DNA from: an uncultured Lachnospiraceae bacterium
GTDB lineage: Bacteria; Bacillota; Clostridia; Lachnospirales; Lachnospiraceae
Assembly (NCBI GenBank): GCA_910587105.1
Contig: CAJUMB010000032.1
Coordinates: 1 to 39,230, forward strand
Length of the DNA stretch: 39,230 bases
Direction of reading: 5' to 3'
In this document: in pieces, positions 15,858-23,585 of the stretch
Numbering within the stretch: the stretch's first letter is position 1
Layout: each line of letters starts with the position of its first letter
Notes under the pieces: model-generated
Seen by the model: the letters and a program-made list of their open reading frames with translations, nothing else
Database searches by the model: none
What the model was told of the DNA's origin: nothing
Position numbers and translations under genes: made by a program

Positions 15858-17942
15858 TTAGAATCCAGCATCTTCATTGGTTATGCCGTCACTGAGCACA
15901 TTATTATTCAGGTCCAGTTCTTCATTGGATTCCGGCGGCTGGGGGATATTATTTCCCATAGCCGGCTGTTCCTCAGGTCCTCCCTGGGCATCTTCTGAAC
16001 CCCCAATCTGGGTATTGCCCAGTCCGCCGGACAGCTGGCCTGTCTCTTCCAGATAGCTGGAAAATCCGGACCACAAAGTTGTGGTGGGAATCACACCATC
16101 CTCAGCCTCATCCGGCTCAATATTTAAGTAAGGCAGTGCCTCCGACATAATTCCCTGGACAATATACTGGGACAGTTTACTGCTCTCCTGGTTCTCGGTA
16201 TTGGCCTCGTCGATGACCACATACACCACGATCTGAGGATTTTCCACTGGAGCAAACGCGATAAAAGATACCAGATAATTCCCCTGGTCTCGTGGAAACT
16301 TCTCCGCTGTTCCCGATTTTCCTCCAGAGCTGTAACCCTGTACTTTCGAATATTTTCCGGTTCCTTCTTCCACCGTGGCGCGCATATGTTCCCGTACACT
16401 GGCCGAAATATCTGCAGACACAGTCTGACGCATCAATACAGGGGAAATCTCTTTTGCCACAGTCCCGTCGCTGTCTAAAATCTTGCTCACCAGATGAGGC
16501 TGATAGTAGTACCCTCCATTGATCACAGAACTGATTGCTGAGATTTCCTGAATCATGGTCATCATGAATCCCTGCCCAAAAGAATCCGTTGCCAGCTCCA
16601 CTGACCCGAGACTGTCTTTTGTGTGAAGCACACCTGCACTTTCCCCTGGAAGATCAATCCCTGTCCTGCTTCCAAAATTCATCATACTCTGGGATTCCAG
16701 AAATTTCTCACCGCCCATCATGGCGCCGATCTGCATCATGGCATCGTTACAGGAGTTGGCAATAACCTGGGACAGGGTCTGATCACCATGAATGCCATTA
16801 CATCGGATATACTCATCCTCATTCTCTCCGTAGCTCCAGCCGCCGTCACAGTTAAACATAGTATCTTTCTGAATAATCCCGCTCTCCAAAGCAGATGCCA
16901 CCACCAGCGGTTTCACTGTGGACCCGGGTTCAAACGCCTCCGTCACACAGAAATTCTGCCACATTTCATTCAGATTCTTTACTGTATCTTCATCTGACAT
17001 CTGTTCGATTTCCTGCTGGGTAAATTTACCAGACAAATCCCTGGGATTATTCAGATCATAAAAATCTTTCGTCCCCATTGCCAGCACTTCCCCGTTGTTG
17101 GGGTTCATGACGATAGCCCCCAATTCTTTGGAGCCCATAGCCCGTATAAAAGCCTGCAGGTATTTTTCCACAATCTGCTGAAGTCCTATATCCAGTGTGG
17201 TTTTGATGGTCTTTCCATCTGTGGGCTGTATGATATTCTGTTCCACAGTGGAATCGCTGCTGAAGTAGCCATACTGACGGCCGTCAACTCCATTCAGAAT
17301 AGAGTCGTAATATCCCTCCAGGCCCCAGTCTGCATGGCTGCCATCTGTAAATCCAATAGTATCACAGGCCAGGGTATTCATAGGATAACTTCTCTTATAT
17401 CTCTCCTCAAACCAAATTCCGGCAATATTGCTGCGTTTTTCAATTTCATCTTCTGACAGCCCGCTGTCTGGCCCCACATCTGTGTAATCCTCAAAGGCTT
17501 TCTTGGTATGCATATCCAGATCTTTCATCAAGATACAATACTGGCTTTCCCGGGTGTCCTCTGCGCTTAAAATACTGCGCACCTCTTCCTCATCCGCTCC
17601 CAAAAGTCCAGTCAATGCCTGCACAGTGGGTTCCAGATACCGCTCCTGATCTGAATTTACAGCTTTGCAGTCCAAAATCACGTTGTAGACCTTATTGCTG
17701 GCAGCTAAAAGAGTCCCGTTCCTGTCCAGAATATCCCCCCGCTTAAAGGGAAGAACCCGGCTGTCATACTGCTGCTGGGCCTGAGAAAGTACCTGCTTTT
17801 TATATCTCTCCCCGCTGACAGCATTGATATAGGTAATACGGGTGAGTAAAACAAAAAAAACAGCCAGAACTGCTGCGAAAAGTCCCACCAGCTTCCGCCG
17901 CATTTTAATATCCAGTTTTTTTATCGTTTTTCTTTTTTTCAT
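15858..17942 (-). CDS. ftsI: Class B penicillin-binding protein FtsI/PBP2B-like
   Basis: Septal transpeptidase of the divisome. Basic N-terminus, one membrane segment (KLVGLFAAVLAVFFVLL, ~17-34), a dimerisation domain, and a transpeptidase domain with all three motifs: STVK (EPGSTVKPL), SCN (NSCNDAM) and KSG (GGKSGTAEK). About 694 aa. After the catalytic domain there is an unusual acidic, Gly/Gln/Asn-rich tail of roughly 90 residues instead of PASTA repeats. The start is ambiguous: ATG (used here) or GTG three codons earlier that overlaps the ftsL stop; no strong ribosome site is seen, so translation is probably coupled to ftsL. Identity as the vegetative FtsI rather than SpoVD follows from its place right after ftsL. 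Confidence 0.9.
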   Translation of the reverse strand: MKKRKTIKKLDIKMRRKLVGLFAAVLAVFFVLLTRITYINAVSGERYKKQVLSQAQQQYDSRVLPFKRGDILDRNGTLLAASNKVYNVILDCKAVNSDQERYLEPTVQALTGLLGADEEEVRSILSAEDTRESQYCILMKDLDMHTKKAFEDYTDVGPDSGLSEDEIEKRSNIAGIWFEERYKRSYPMNTLACDTIGFTDGSHADWGLEGYYDSILNGVDGRQYGYFSSDSTVEQNIIQPTDGKTIKTTLDIGLQQIVEKYLQAFIRAMGSKELGAIVMNPNNGEVLAMGTKDFYDLNNPRDLSGKFTQQEIEQMSDEDTVKNLNEMWQNFCVTEAFEPGSTVKPLVVASALESGIIQKDTMFNCDGGWSYGENEDEYIRCNGIHGDQTLSQVIANSCNDAMMQIGAMMGGEKFLESQSMMNFGSRTGIDLPGESAGVLHTKDSLGSVELATDSFGQGFMMTMIQEISAISSVINGGYYYQPHLVSKILDSDGTVAKEISPVLMRQTVSADISASVREHMRATVEEGTGKYSKVQGYSSGGKSGTAEKFPRDQGNYLVSFIAFAPVENPQIVVYVVIDEANTENQESSKLSQYIVQGIMSEALPYLNIEPDEAEDGVIPTTTLWSGFSSYLEETGQLSGGLGNTQIGGSEDAQGGPEEQPAMGNNIPQPPESNEELDLNNNVLSDGITNEDAGF

Positions 17943-17951
17943 ATAAAGCAC

Positions 17952-18452
17952 TCATTTTTCTGCATCCGGCACGTCCTGATACTGCCTGACATAACTTCCT
18001 TTTTCTATCTGATACGTAAAAATCTGATTTTCTGAAGGATATTTCATACCCAGCCGCCCCATGGCAGCCTGTTTCACCTGATTCAAATCCACGGAAGAAC
18101 CAATCTGGCTTTCATAGGCGTCATTGTCCGCCTTGAGCTGATTATACGCGCTCTCCAATTCAGCAGTTTTTTCAATGCTTCTGGTAATCTGGGATTTTAG
18201 CTGCAGAAACTGCACACAGGTAATCAGAACAGCCACAGAAACCACTGCCAGGAATAAAACAAAGACCATGCTCATACTCTGAGCACGTTCTCTGTTCTTC
18301 CTGGCTGTACGGCTGATTGTTTTTCTGTGCTGCTGTCTGTCTTCCCTTGGAAGTGCCTGTACCCTCCTCACGGTATTTCCATCCACATATGTGCCCCTGG
18401 GCCTGTAAGATGTTTTTCGGTTGTAAGGTCCGTTTTGTCTTGTACTGGCCAT
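17952..18452 (-). CDS. ftsL: Cell division protein FtsL-like
   Basis: Small bitopic divisome protein that bridges FtsQ/DivIB and the septal synthase. A long basic, disordered cytoplasmic part (Arg/Lys/Gln-rich, ~1-58) is followed by one membrane segment (SMVFVLFLAVVSVAVLITCVQF) and an external coiled coil (QLKSQITRSIEKTAELE onward). The start MASTRQNG follows GGGAGG by only 4 nt; an alternative GTG 11 codons upstream overlaps the rsmH stop codon. 166 aa with the chosen start, longer than Bacillus FtsL (117 aa) because of the N-terminal tail. Identification rests on topology and position between rsmH and ftsI, since FtsL sequences diverge quickly. Confidence 0.82.
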   Translation of the reverse strand: MASTRQNGPYNRKTSYRPRGTYVDGNTVRRVQALPREDRQQHRKTISRTARKNRERAQSMSMVFVLFLAVVSVAVLITCVQFLQLKSQITRSIEKTAELESAYNQLKADNDAYESQIGSSVDLNQVKQAAMGRLGMKYPSENQIFTYQIEKGSYVRQYQDVPDAEK

Positions 18453-18484
18453 ATTTCCTCCCATCTGCACAGCGCTGCTGTCCA

Positions 18485-19438
18485 CTAAATCCCATTTTCA
18501 CAGACTGCACGTTCAAATATCCTCAGCTTCGCACTTTTCGACCTTCGATTCTCCTCCTTCTCTTTCTGGCTGGGCAGTATGGGTTTCCTGGTAACCACCC
18601 TGCCCAGAGATTTCTTTCCACAGACACAGACAGGAAAATCCCTGGGACATATGCAGGGATTCTCACTTTTCCTAAATATATTCTTTACAATACGGTCCTC
18701 CAGAGAGTGAAAGGTGATGACACAGATTCTCCCCCCTGGATTTAACAATTCAATCATGCCTTCCAGTGAATCCTCAAGCACTTTCAACTCCTGGTTCAAC
18801 TCGATACGCAGAGCCTGAAAAGTCCTTTTCGCCGGGTGGCCCGGCGCCATACAAAACTTTTTCGGGACAGCCTCTTTTATAATCTCCACCAACTCCCCGG
18901 TGGTCTCAACCGGCTTGTCCTTTCTCACCCGGACAATCTGCCTGGCAATGTTTCTGGCAAACTTGTCCTCCCCGTAGTCCCGTATCACTTTGCACAATTC
19001 CTGTTCACTATATTCATTTATAATATCTTTGGCTGTCCTCTCCATCCTCTGGTCCATCCGCATATCCAGCGGAGCATTCTGCTGATACGTAAATCCTCTA
19101 TCAGCAGTGTCCAGCTGATAAGAGGACACTCCCAAATCCAATAATATTCCGTCAACTTTTGTAATTCCAAGTTCCTTCAGTTTCTGTACCATGTAACAAT
19201 AATTGCTGCGAACGATGGTAATATTCCCCTTATATTTCTCCAATCGCCTGGTTGCAGCAATTATTGCGTCCTGGTCTTGATCTATACCAATAAATCTCCC
19301 CTTGGCAGAAAGTTTTTCGCACACCCTTTCCGCGTGCCCGGCGCCTCCCAGTGTTCCATCCACGTAAATGCCCTCCGGTCCCACCCGCAGTCCATCTACC
19401 GTTTCCTCCAGTAATACTGATTTATGCACAAAGTTCAT
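18485..19438 (-). CDS. rsmH: 16S rRNA (cytosine-1402-N4)-methyltransferase
   Basis: SAM-dependent methylation of C1402 in the decoding centre of 16S rRNA (formerly MraW). Motif I appears as YVDGTLGGAGHAERV near residue 25, with LLDLGVSSYQLD and FHSLEDRIVKN further on. Length 317 aa is typical. The last ~45 residues carry a CxCPRDFPVCVCGKK cysteine cluster common in this family. Clean GAGGAG ribosome site. Second gene after mraZ in the conserved dcw order. Confidence 0.96.
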   Translation of the reverse strand: MNFVHKSVLLEETVDGLRVGPEGIYVDGTLGGAGHAERVCEKLSAKGRFIGIDQDQDAIIAATRRLEKYKGNITIVRSNYCYMVQKLKELGITKVDGILLDLGVSSYQLDTADRGFTYQQNAPLDMRMDQRMERTAKDIINEYSEQELCKVIRDYGEDKFARNIARQIVRVRKDKPVETTGELVEIIKEAVPKKFCMAPGHPAKRTFQALRIELNQELKVLEDSLEGMIELLNPGGRICVITFHSLEDRIVKNIFRKSENPCICPRDFPVCVCGKKSLGRVVTRKPILPSQKEKEENRRSKSAKLRIFERAVCENGI

Positions 19439-19468
19439 GTTAATCTCCTCGCTGTCCGCGTTCGATGA

Positions 19469-19900
19469 TCAGATTACAATGCCCATTTCCTGCATTTCTT
19501 CCGCAATGCTGTCCATATCATCATAATTACTGTTTTCAATCCATTTTTCTTTGCTCCATACTTCAATACGGGTAATATTCCCGGTGAGCACCACGTCTTT
19601 CTCCAGACCAGCAAATTCCCGCAGCGTTGCCGGTACGAGAATTCTCCCCTGCTTGTCCAGTTCACACATCGTAGCTCCGGCTACAAAGAATCTTGAGAAG
19701 GCTCTGGCGCTTTTATTTGTAAGTGGCAGCGCCTTCAGCTTTTCTTCAAAGGCTTTCCATTCGTCCATGGGATAAATTGATAAACAGCCGTCCAATCCTT
19801 TGGTCAACACGAATTCTTCCCCAAGTAATTCGCGGAACTTGGATGGGATTATCAGCCGCCCCTTCGCATCAATTGTATGGTTGTACTCTCCCATGAACAT
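19469..19900 (-). CDS. mraZ: Transcriptional regulator MraZ
   Basis: AbrB-fold DNA-binding protein, first gene of the dcw cluster, known to bind repeats in its own promoter and usually to repress the cluster. Two tandem SpoVT/AbrB-like half-domains are seen: GEYNHTIDAKGRLIIPSKFR at ~4-23 and ELDKQGRILVPATLREFA at ~80-97. 143 aa, the family standard. The ring-shaped oligomer reads regularly spaced repeats, which are present just upstream (19967-20011), so autoregulation is likely here. Confidence 0.97.
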   Translation of the reverse strand: MFMGEYNHTIDAKGRLIIPSKFRELLGEEFVLTKGLDGCLSIYPMDEWKAFEEKLKALPLTNKSARAFSRFFVAGATMCELDKQGRILVPATLREFAGLEKDVVLTGNITRIEVWSKEKWIENSNYDDMDSIAEEMQEMGIVI

Positions 19901-19966
19901 ATATAGTCACCTTCTTCACGGAAATCATTTATTCTCCCCAAATGCTTCCGCAGGCGGCATGGTTTA

Positions 19967-20011
19967 CCACTATCACTCCATTTGCCACCACCATCCTCCA
20001 CTTTCTACCAC
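19967..20011 (-). promoter_or_regulatory. MraZ operator: five GTGG/ATGG repeats at 10-11 bp period
   Basis: Minus-strand repeats at 20008-20011 (GTGG), 19998-20001 (GTGG), 19988-19991 (GTGG), 19978-19981 (ATGG) and 19967-19970 (GTGG), i.e. steps of 10, 10, 10 and 11 bp. Two are preceded by AA(A)GTGG. MraZ proteins of E. coli and mycoplasmas bind direct repeats with this period. The array begins about 10 bp downstream of the predicted -10 element, so MraZ bound here would block transcription start or early elongation. Confidence 0.7.
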
Positions 20012-20021
20012 TTGTATGTCT

Positions 20022-20050
20022 ATTCTATAACAAAATCGCGAAAAGTACAA
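20022..20050 (-). promoter_or_regulatory. mraZp: Predicted sigma-A promoter of the dcw cluster
   Basis: Minus-strand TTGTAC (20045-20050), a 17-nt spacer and TAGAAT (20022-20027). The MraZ repeat array starts right after it. The leader to the mraZ ATG would be ~115 nt. Confidence 0.65.
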
Positions 20051-20318
20051 GTGGAAAAAACAGAGTTGTACCCCAAAAAATTCGGAAATAATTCTGTATA
20101 TCTTTGTCATATTTTGGCGAACCATACTATATATATGCATTTGTTTTGTTATTATTTCTATATATGGTATTTCATCTTCAAAAAACCAATCAAAAGATTT
20201 TTCATCCTTCTGAAAACAGAAGGAATCTCATACCGGAAAATCCCCCACCACCCGCCCCCCTGGGAATGAATCCCCCAGAGGGTTTTTATGATATAGGAGA
20301 CGAAGATTCCCATACGAC
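20051..20318. other. Intergenic region with no gene recognised
   Basis: AT-rich spacer between the mraZ promoter and the terminator of the upstream unit (part of a 462-nt gap without a gene). It contains a perfect hairpin CCTTCTG-AAAA-CAGAAGG (20206-20223) without a T run on either strand. A C-rich stretch (20244-20262) is followed by a partly complementary G-rich part and five T on the plus strand (20279-20287), like a weak plus-strand terminator, though no plus-strand gene precedes it. I see no credible ORF. Confidence 0.5.
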
Positions 20319-20352
20319 AAAAAAAAGGAACCACCCACTTGGCAGTCCCTTT
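20319..20352 (-). terminator. Rho-independent terminator of the murE-to-spo0E unit
   Basis: On the minus strand AAAGGGACTGCC (20341-20352) pairs with GGGTGGTTCCTTT, 12 pairs with wobbles and a 5-nt loop, followed by a run of eight T (complement of 20319-20326). It lies 11 nt after the stop of the Spo0E-like gene and separates that operon from the dcw promoter. Confidence 0.8.
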
Positions 20353-20362
20353 GATCCTAATA

Positions 20363-20545
20363 TTACATTCTGTGAATAATAACCATATATCTCTCGATCA
20401 AGTAGTCCAGCTCCCTGCTGAGCTGGCTGTGTTTTAACAAATCTTCTCTCCCCTGTATACTTTGATCCAGCAGTCTCCTCTTTTCCTCAATTTCCTGACG
20501 CAGAGTCTCCACTGTCTCCTTTTTCTCTATTGTCATCTGATTCAC
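20363..20545 (-). CDS. Spo0E-like aspartyl-phosphate phosphatase
   Basis: 60-aa protein with the Spo0E family signature SxxLDxLI, seen as SRELDYLIERY at residues 43-53 after an N-terminal helix rich in Glu/Lys/Arg. In Bacillus such helical-hairpin proteins dephosphorylate Spo0A~P and delay sporulation; whether this one does so is inferred from family. The start is a GTG (MNQMTIEK) with AAGGGGTG 5 nt upstream; an ATG three codons later is possible. The first ~59 nt overlap the 3' end of lgt in another frame, so it is probably translated from the lgt transcript. It is followed directly by a terminator. Confidence 0.75.
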   Translation of the reverse strand: MNQMTIEKKETVETLRQEIEEKRRLLDQSIQGREDLLKHSQLSRELDYLIERYMVIIHRM

Positions 20546-21437
20546 TGTGACACCCCTTTTTTCCTGTGTAATCTCTCTTGTGTTTCAAACAATACCGCAC
20601 GGACAATACCGCACCAATTCCCGCTGCAGCCAGCCCTATGGAGAGCAATTGTGATACCGGAAGTCCTTCTCCCCCCAGAGCAATTTTCAGCTGATCGGTA
20701 CGCAGCCCTTCAATCCACCCGCGTCCCAGACCATATCCAGCCAGGTACATCAGAAACACTTCCCCCTGAAACTGTTTCCTGTGTCTGTACCACAGTAAAA
20801 ATACCAGCACCAGTATGTTCCACATACTCTCATAGAGAAATGCCGGGTGCACCTGAATATAAGCCGCTCCCTGTACATACTGGATGTGAGCTTCCATCTG
20901 GGAAGTAATTTCACCGCTGCGCACTGCATCTACCGGAAGCTGCATGGCCAGCAGATTATCCGTATAACCGCCGAAAGCTTCCCGGTTAAAAAAATTCCCC
21001 CACCTTCCCAGAATCTGCCCCAGTACCAGACCGAGACATGCAGTGTCCACCATTTTACCCAGATGAGCTTTCTTTTTTGCTGTATAGATACATGCTGCTG
21101 TCACGCCGAACAGAATTCCTCCGTAAATGGCCATGCCGCCGCCGCGGGTATTGAATATCTCCCACAGATTGTCCTTATAGTAATCCCATGAGAATGCCAC
21201 ATAATAAGCTCTGGCCCCCACAATCCCCACGACAATGGACAGCATCAGCATATTCAGATAGAAATCCTGATCCTGCCCGGTCCTTTTTGCCTCTGCCAGA
21301 ATCAGGCTGACTCCCGCTATCATGGAAACCGCTATCACGATCCCATAATACGCAATATCAATACCGAAAACTTCAATGGTCTTCCCCACATGTTCCAGAT
21401 AAATCCCCAGGTGCGGAAAATTAATTGACATGTTCAT
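20487..21437 (-). CDS. lgt: Prolipoprotein diacylglyceryl transferase
   Basis: Membrane enzyme that attaches diacylglycerol from phosphatidylglycerol to the lipobox cysteine of prelipoproteins. About seven membrane segments. Lgt signature GRWGNFFNREAFGG near residue 145-158, preceded by TRGGGMAIYGGILFG, which carries the conserved GG loop. 316 aa, with a charged cytoplasmic C-terminal tail (about 30 residues) that overlaps the Spo0E-like gene. The start codon is 8 nt from the ychF stop, with AGGTGAT as ribosome site. Confidence 0.94.
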   Translation of the reverse strand: MNMSINFPHLGIYLEHVGKTIEVFGIDIAYYGIVIAVSMIAGVSLILAEAKRTGQDQDFYLNMLMLSIVVGIVGARAYYVAFSWDYYKDNLWEIFNTRGGGMAIYGGILFGVTAACIYTAKKKAHLGKMVDTACLGLVLGQILGRWGNFFNREAFGGYTDNLLAMQLPVDAVRSGEITSQMEAHIQYVQGAAYIQVHPAFLYESMWNILVLVFLLWYRHRKQFQGEVFLMYLAGYGLGRGWIEGLRTDQLKIALGGEGLPVSQLLSIGLAAAGIGAVLSVRYCLKHKRDYTGKKGCHSESDDNREKGDSGDSASGN

Positions 21438-21445
21438 CTGATCAC

Positions 21446-22543
21446 CTAAACATTAAAACGGAATAAAATCACATCGCCGTCTTTTACCACGTACTCTTTG
21501 CCTTCCATGCGGACCAGACCCTTTTCCCGGGCCCCCGCATACGAACCGCAGTCCAGCAGATCCCTGTAATTCACCACCTCCGCTTTGATAAATCCCCGCT
21601 CAAAGTCTGTGTGGATCTTTCCTGCCGCCTGGGGTGCCTTTGTCCCCAGTTTCACTGTCCAGGCTCTGGTCTCATCCTCCCCTGAGGTGAGAAAGCTGTG
21701 CAGCCCCAGCAGGCGGTAGCTGGCTTTAATCAGTTTCTCCAATCCGGACTCCTTCAATCCCAGATCTTCCAGAAAAATTTCTCTTTCCTCCTGATCCAGC
21801 TGGGCAATCTCCTGTTCAATCTGCGCGCAGATGACAAACACTTCACTGCCCTGTTTTCCAGCGTACTCTTTGACTTTCTGTACATGGGCATTCCCCCCGC
21901 CGTCATCTGCCAGGTCATCTTCCGCCACATTCGCCGCATAGATCACCGGCTTGCCTGTGAGCAGGTTATACTCGGCCAGCCATTTTTCTTCGTCCTCGTT
22001 TTCCGGCGAAAACGTAATGGCCAGCTGGTCATTTTCCAGATGCGCCTTTATCTTCTCCTGGAATTTCAACTCCCCGGCTGCCTTTTTATCGTTGCGGGCC
22101 AGCTTAGTGGTCTTCGCAATTCTCCGCTCCAGAATTTCCAAATCAGAAAACGCCAGCTCCAGATTAATCGTCTCGATATCACGGAGAGGATCGATGGAAC
22201 CGTCCACATGAACAATATTGTCATCATCGAAACAGCGGACCACATGGACAATGGCATCCACCTCACGGATATTTGCCAGAAACTGATTTCCCAGTCCTTC
22301 ACCCTGGGAAGCCCCTTTCACCAGACCTGCAATATCCACAAACTCAATCACCGCCGGAGTCACCTTCTTAGATTGATAAAAATCTCCCAGCAGTTTCAAT
22401 CTCTCATCCGGCACAGGCACAATCCCCACATTGGGGTCAATGGTGCAGAACGGATAATTGGCAGACTCTGCTTCCGCCTGTGTCAGCGAATTAAACAGAG
22501 TGCTTTTCCCCACATTGGGGAGGCCTACAATTCCTAGTTTCAT
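21446..22543 (-). CDS. ychF: Redox-regulated ribosome-binding ATPase YchF
   Basis: Obg-related P-loop protein that binds ribosomes and prefers ATP. G1 loop GLPNVGKSTLFNSL is at residues 6-19 and the G3 region appears as FVDIAGLVKGASQGEGLG. A C-terminal TGS domain starts near TSGEDETRAWTVKLG and ends with VKDGDVILFRFNV. 365 aa, typical. Good GAGGAG ribosome site. It follows the two micro-ORFs and precedes lgt. Confidence 0.96.
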   Translation of the reverse strand: MKLGIVGLPNVGKSTLFNSLTQAEAESANYPFCTIDPNVGIVPVPDERLKLLGDFYQSKKVTPAVIEFVDIAGLVKGASQGEGLGNQFLANIREVDAIVHVVRCFDDDNIVHVDGSIDPLRDIETINLELAFSDLEILERRIAKTTKLARNDKKAAGELKFQEKIKAHLENDQLAITFSPENEDEEKWLAEYNLLTGKPVIYAANVAEDDLADDGGGNAHVQKVKEYAGKQGSEVFVICAQIEQEIAQLDQEEREIFLEDLGLKESGLEKLIKASYRLLGLHSFLTSGEDETRAWTVKLGTKAPQAAGKIHTDFERGFIKAEVVNYRDLLDCGSYAGAREKGLVRMEGKEYVVKDGDVILFRFNV

Positions 22544-22594
22544 TTCTTATACTCCTCTCTTGTAAAGCATATTCCTGCAGTCTTTTCACACAAA

Positions 22595-22759
22595 TCAGGA
22601 AATATCCAGCTCATCTTCACACTTCTCCAGCATTCTCTGCCAGAAAATATCATCTGACTCTTCATCTGCCGTGATTCCCTGCACATATGCCAGAACATAC
22701 CCCATCTTATAATCCGGCACACTATCCAGCAGTTCTATAATTCTCTCTTTATTGGTCAT
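22595..22759 (-). CDS. Small hypothetical protein, 54 aa
   Basis: Start MTNKERIIELL is set by a strong GGGAGGAG 5 nt upstream; a longer frame exists but has no such site. Acidic C-terminal part (ITADEESDD...CEDELD) and a short hydrophobic middle (KMGYVLAYVQG). No cysteine pair, signal peptide or clear membrane helix. I do not know a characterised family. The start codon overlaps the stop of the 48-codon ORF upstream by 11 nt, which argues that the two are co-translated. Both sit in the thiN-ychF interval of the operon. Confidence 0.7.
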   Translation of the reverse strand: MTNKERIIELLDSVPDYKMGYVLAYVQGITADEESDDIFWQRMLEKCEDELDIS

Positions 22760-22895
22760 TTCTCTCCTCCCGCGGTTTCGGTTTATACTGCTCCTCGCCT
22801 GTCTCAATACAAAGCATGAAATCATTATTTTCTTTTTCGCTCCACCCTGCTGCTCTCAACCCCAAAAGCATTCTTGCAATCCCAGTCATATTCAT
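22749..22895 (-). CDS. Small hypothetical protein, 48 aa
   Basis: Short ORF beginning MNMTGIARMLLGLRAAG and ending in a charged tail EEQYKPKPREERNDQ. AAGGAG lies about 10 nt before the ATG at 22895. The middle reads WSEKENNDFMLCIETG, suggesting a small helical, possibly helix-turn-helix-like fold, but that is a guess. It starts 31 nt after thiN ends and its last 11 nt overlap the start of the 54-aa gene, a typical coupled pair. Support is from ribosome site, overlap and gene spacing; no homology could be tested. Confidence 0.6.
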   Translation of the reverse strand: MNMTGIARMLLGLRAAGWSEKENNDFMLCIETGEEQYKPKPREERNDQ

Positions 22896-22926
22896 ACCGT
22901 TCCCGCTCCTTTCCCACACACGATAC

Positions 22927-23580
22927 TCAACAATCTCTCGACATAATCAACAGAAGACATCCTTTGGTAAAGGTAATCACTGCCTCCTCCTCCACAATCT
23001 CATTGCTGACCGTGAGTCCACAGTCCCGGCTGGTAAGACGGTAATGATCCAGGGGATAAGAAAATCCTTTTAATGTCAGCCCCTCCACTGGTCCCCCCAG
23101 CGCAAAAAGAGAGACGTATTTTCCTTTCTGCGTACTTCGCCGCAGCCTTACCGGACGCTGGGAAGCCCATATATAATTCCAGGCATCTGCCATATAACTG
23201 TGGACCCCCGCAGACAGCCCGCAAGCCAAAAGCTCCACATTAGCCAGCGTGTGGTCCAGGCGGCCCCCTGTTCCTCCCAAGATTCCAATCTCAGATGCTC
23301 CCATCTCCACCGCTATATGAAACGCCGACTGGGTATCGGAATCGTCTTTCCTGGGGCTGAGCCTGTGCACCACCGTTCCCGGACGGCCTTCGTATTCCTC
23401 TAAAATCCCCTGAGGCATACTGTCAAAATCCCCCACCACCGTCTGGGGCACAATCCCATGTTTATAACAAAAGTGAAGCCCCCTGTCTGCAGCTATAATC
23501 CTGTCGTATTTCTGCTCCTCCAAAAACGAAAGGGCAAAATCACTCTGGATATTGCCCCCGCTGATCAATCCCACACGCAT
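22927..23580 (-). CDS. thiN: Thiamine pyrophosphokinase
   Basis: Makes thiamine diphosphate from thiamine and ATP. The catalytic core motifs are AADRG (residues ~30-34), VGDFDSM (~49-55), KDDSDTQSA (~78-86) and GGTGGRLDHTLAN (~101-113); the last one binds metal and thiamine. 217 aa, normal. It closes the conserved prpC-prkC-rsgA-rpe-thiN order seen in Bacillus and clostridia. Start 5 nt after rpe. Confidence 0.94.
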   Translation of the reverse strand: MRVGLISGGNIQSDFALSFLEEQKYDRIIAADRGLHFCYKHGIVPQTVVGDFDSMPQGILEEYEGRPGTVVHRLSPRKDDSDTQSAFHIAVEMGASEIGILGGTGGRLDHTLANVELLACGLSAGVHSYMADAWNYIWASQRPVRLRRSTQKGKYVSLFALGGPVEGLTLKGFSYPLDHYRLTSRDCGLTVSNEIVEEEAVITFTKGCLLLIMSRDC

Positions 23581-23585
23581 ATCCT

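Noticed and set aside
20244..20290. C-rich/G-rich inverted repeat with T5 as a plus-strand terminator
   Set aside because: Pairing is imperfect and no plus-strand gene ends here; kept only as a note in the intergenic entry.
22540..22825. Longer versions of the 54-aa ORF and a 60-codon overlapping frame
   Set aside because: The extension lacks a ribosome site while the internal ATG at 22759 has GGGAGGAG. The 60-codon frame is a shadow that overlaps both the 54-aa gene and the ychF start.
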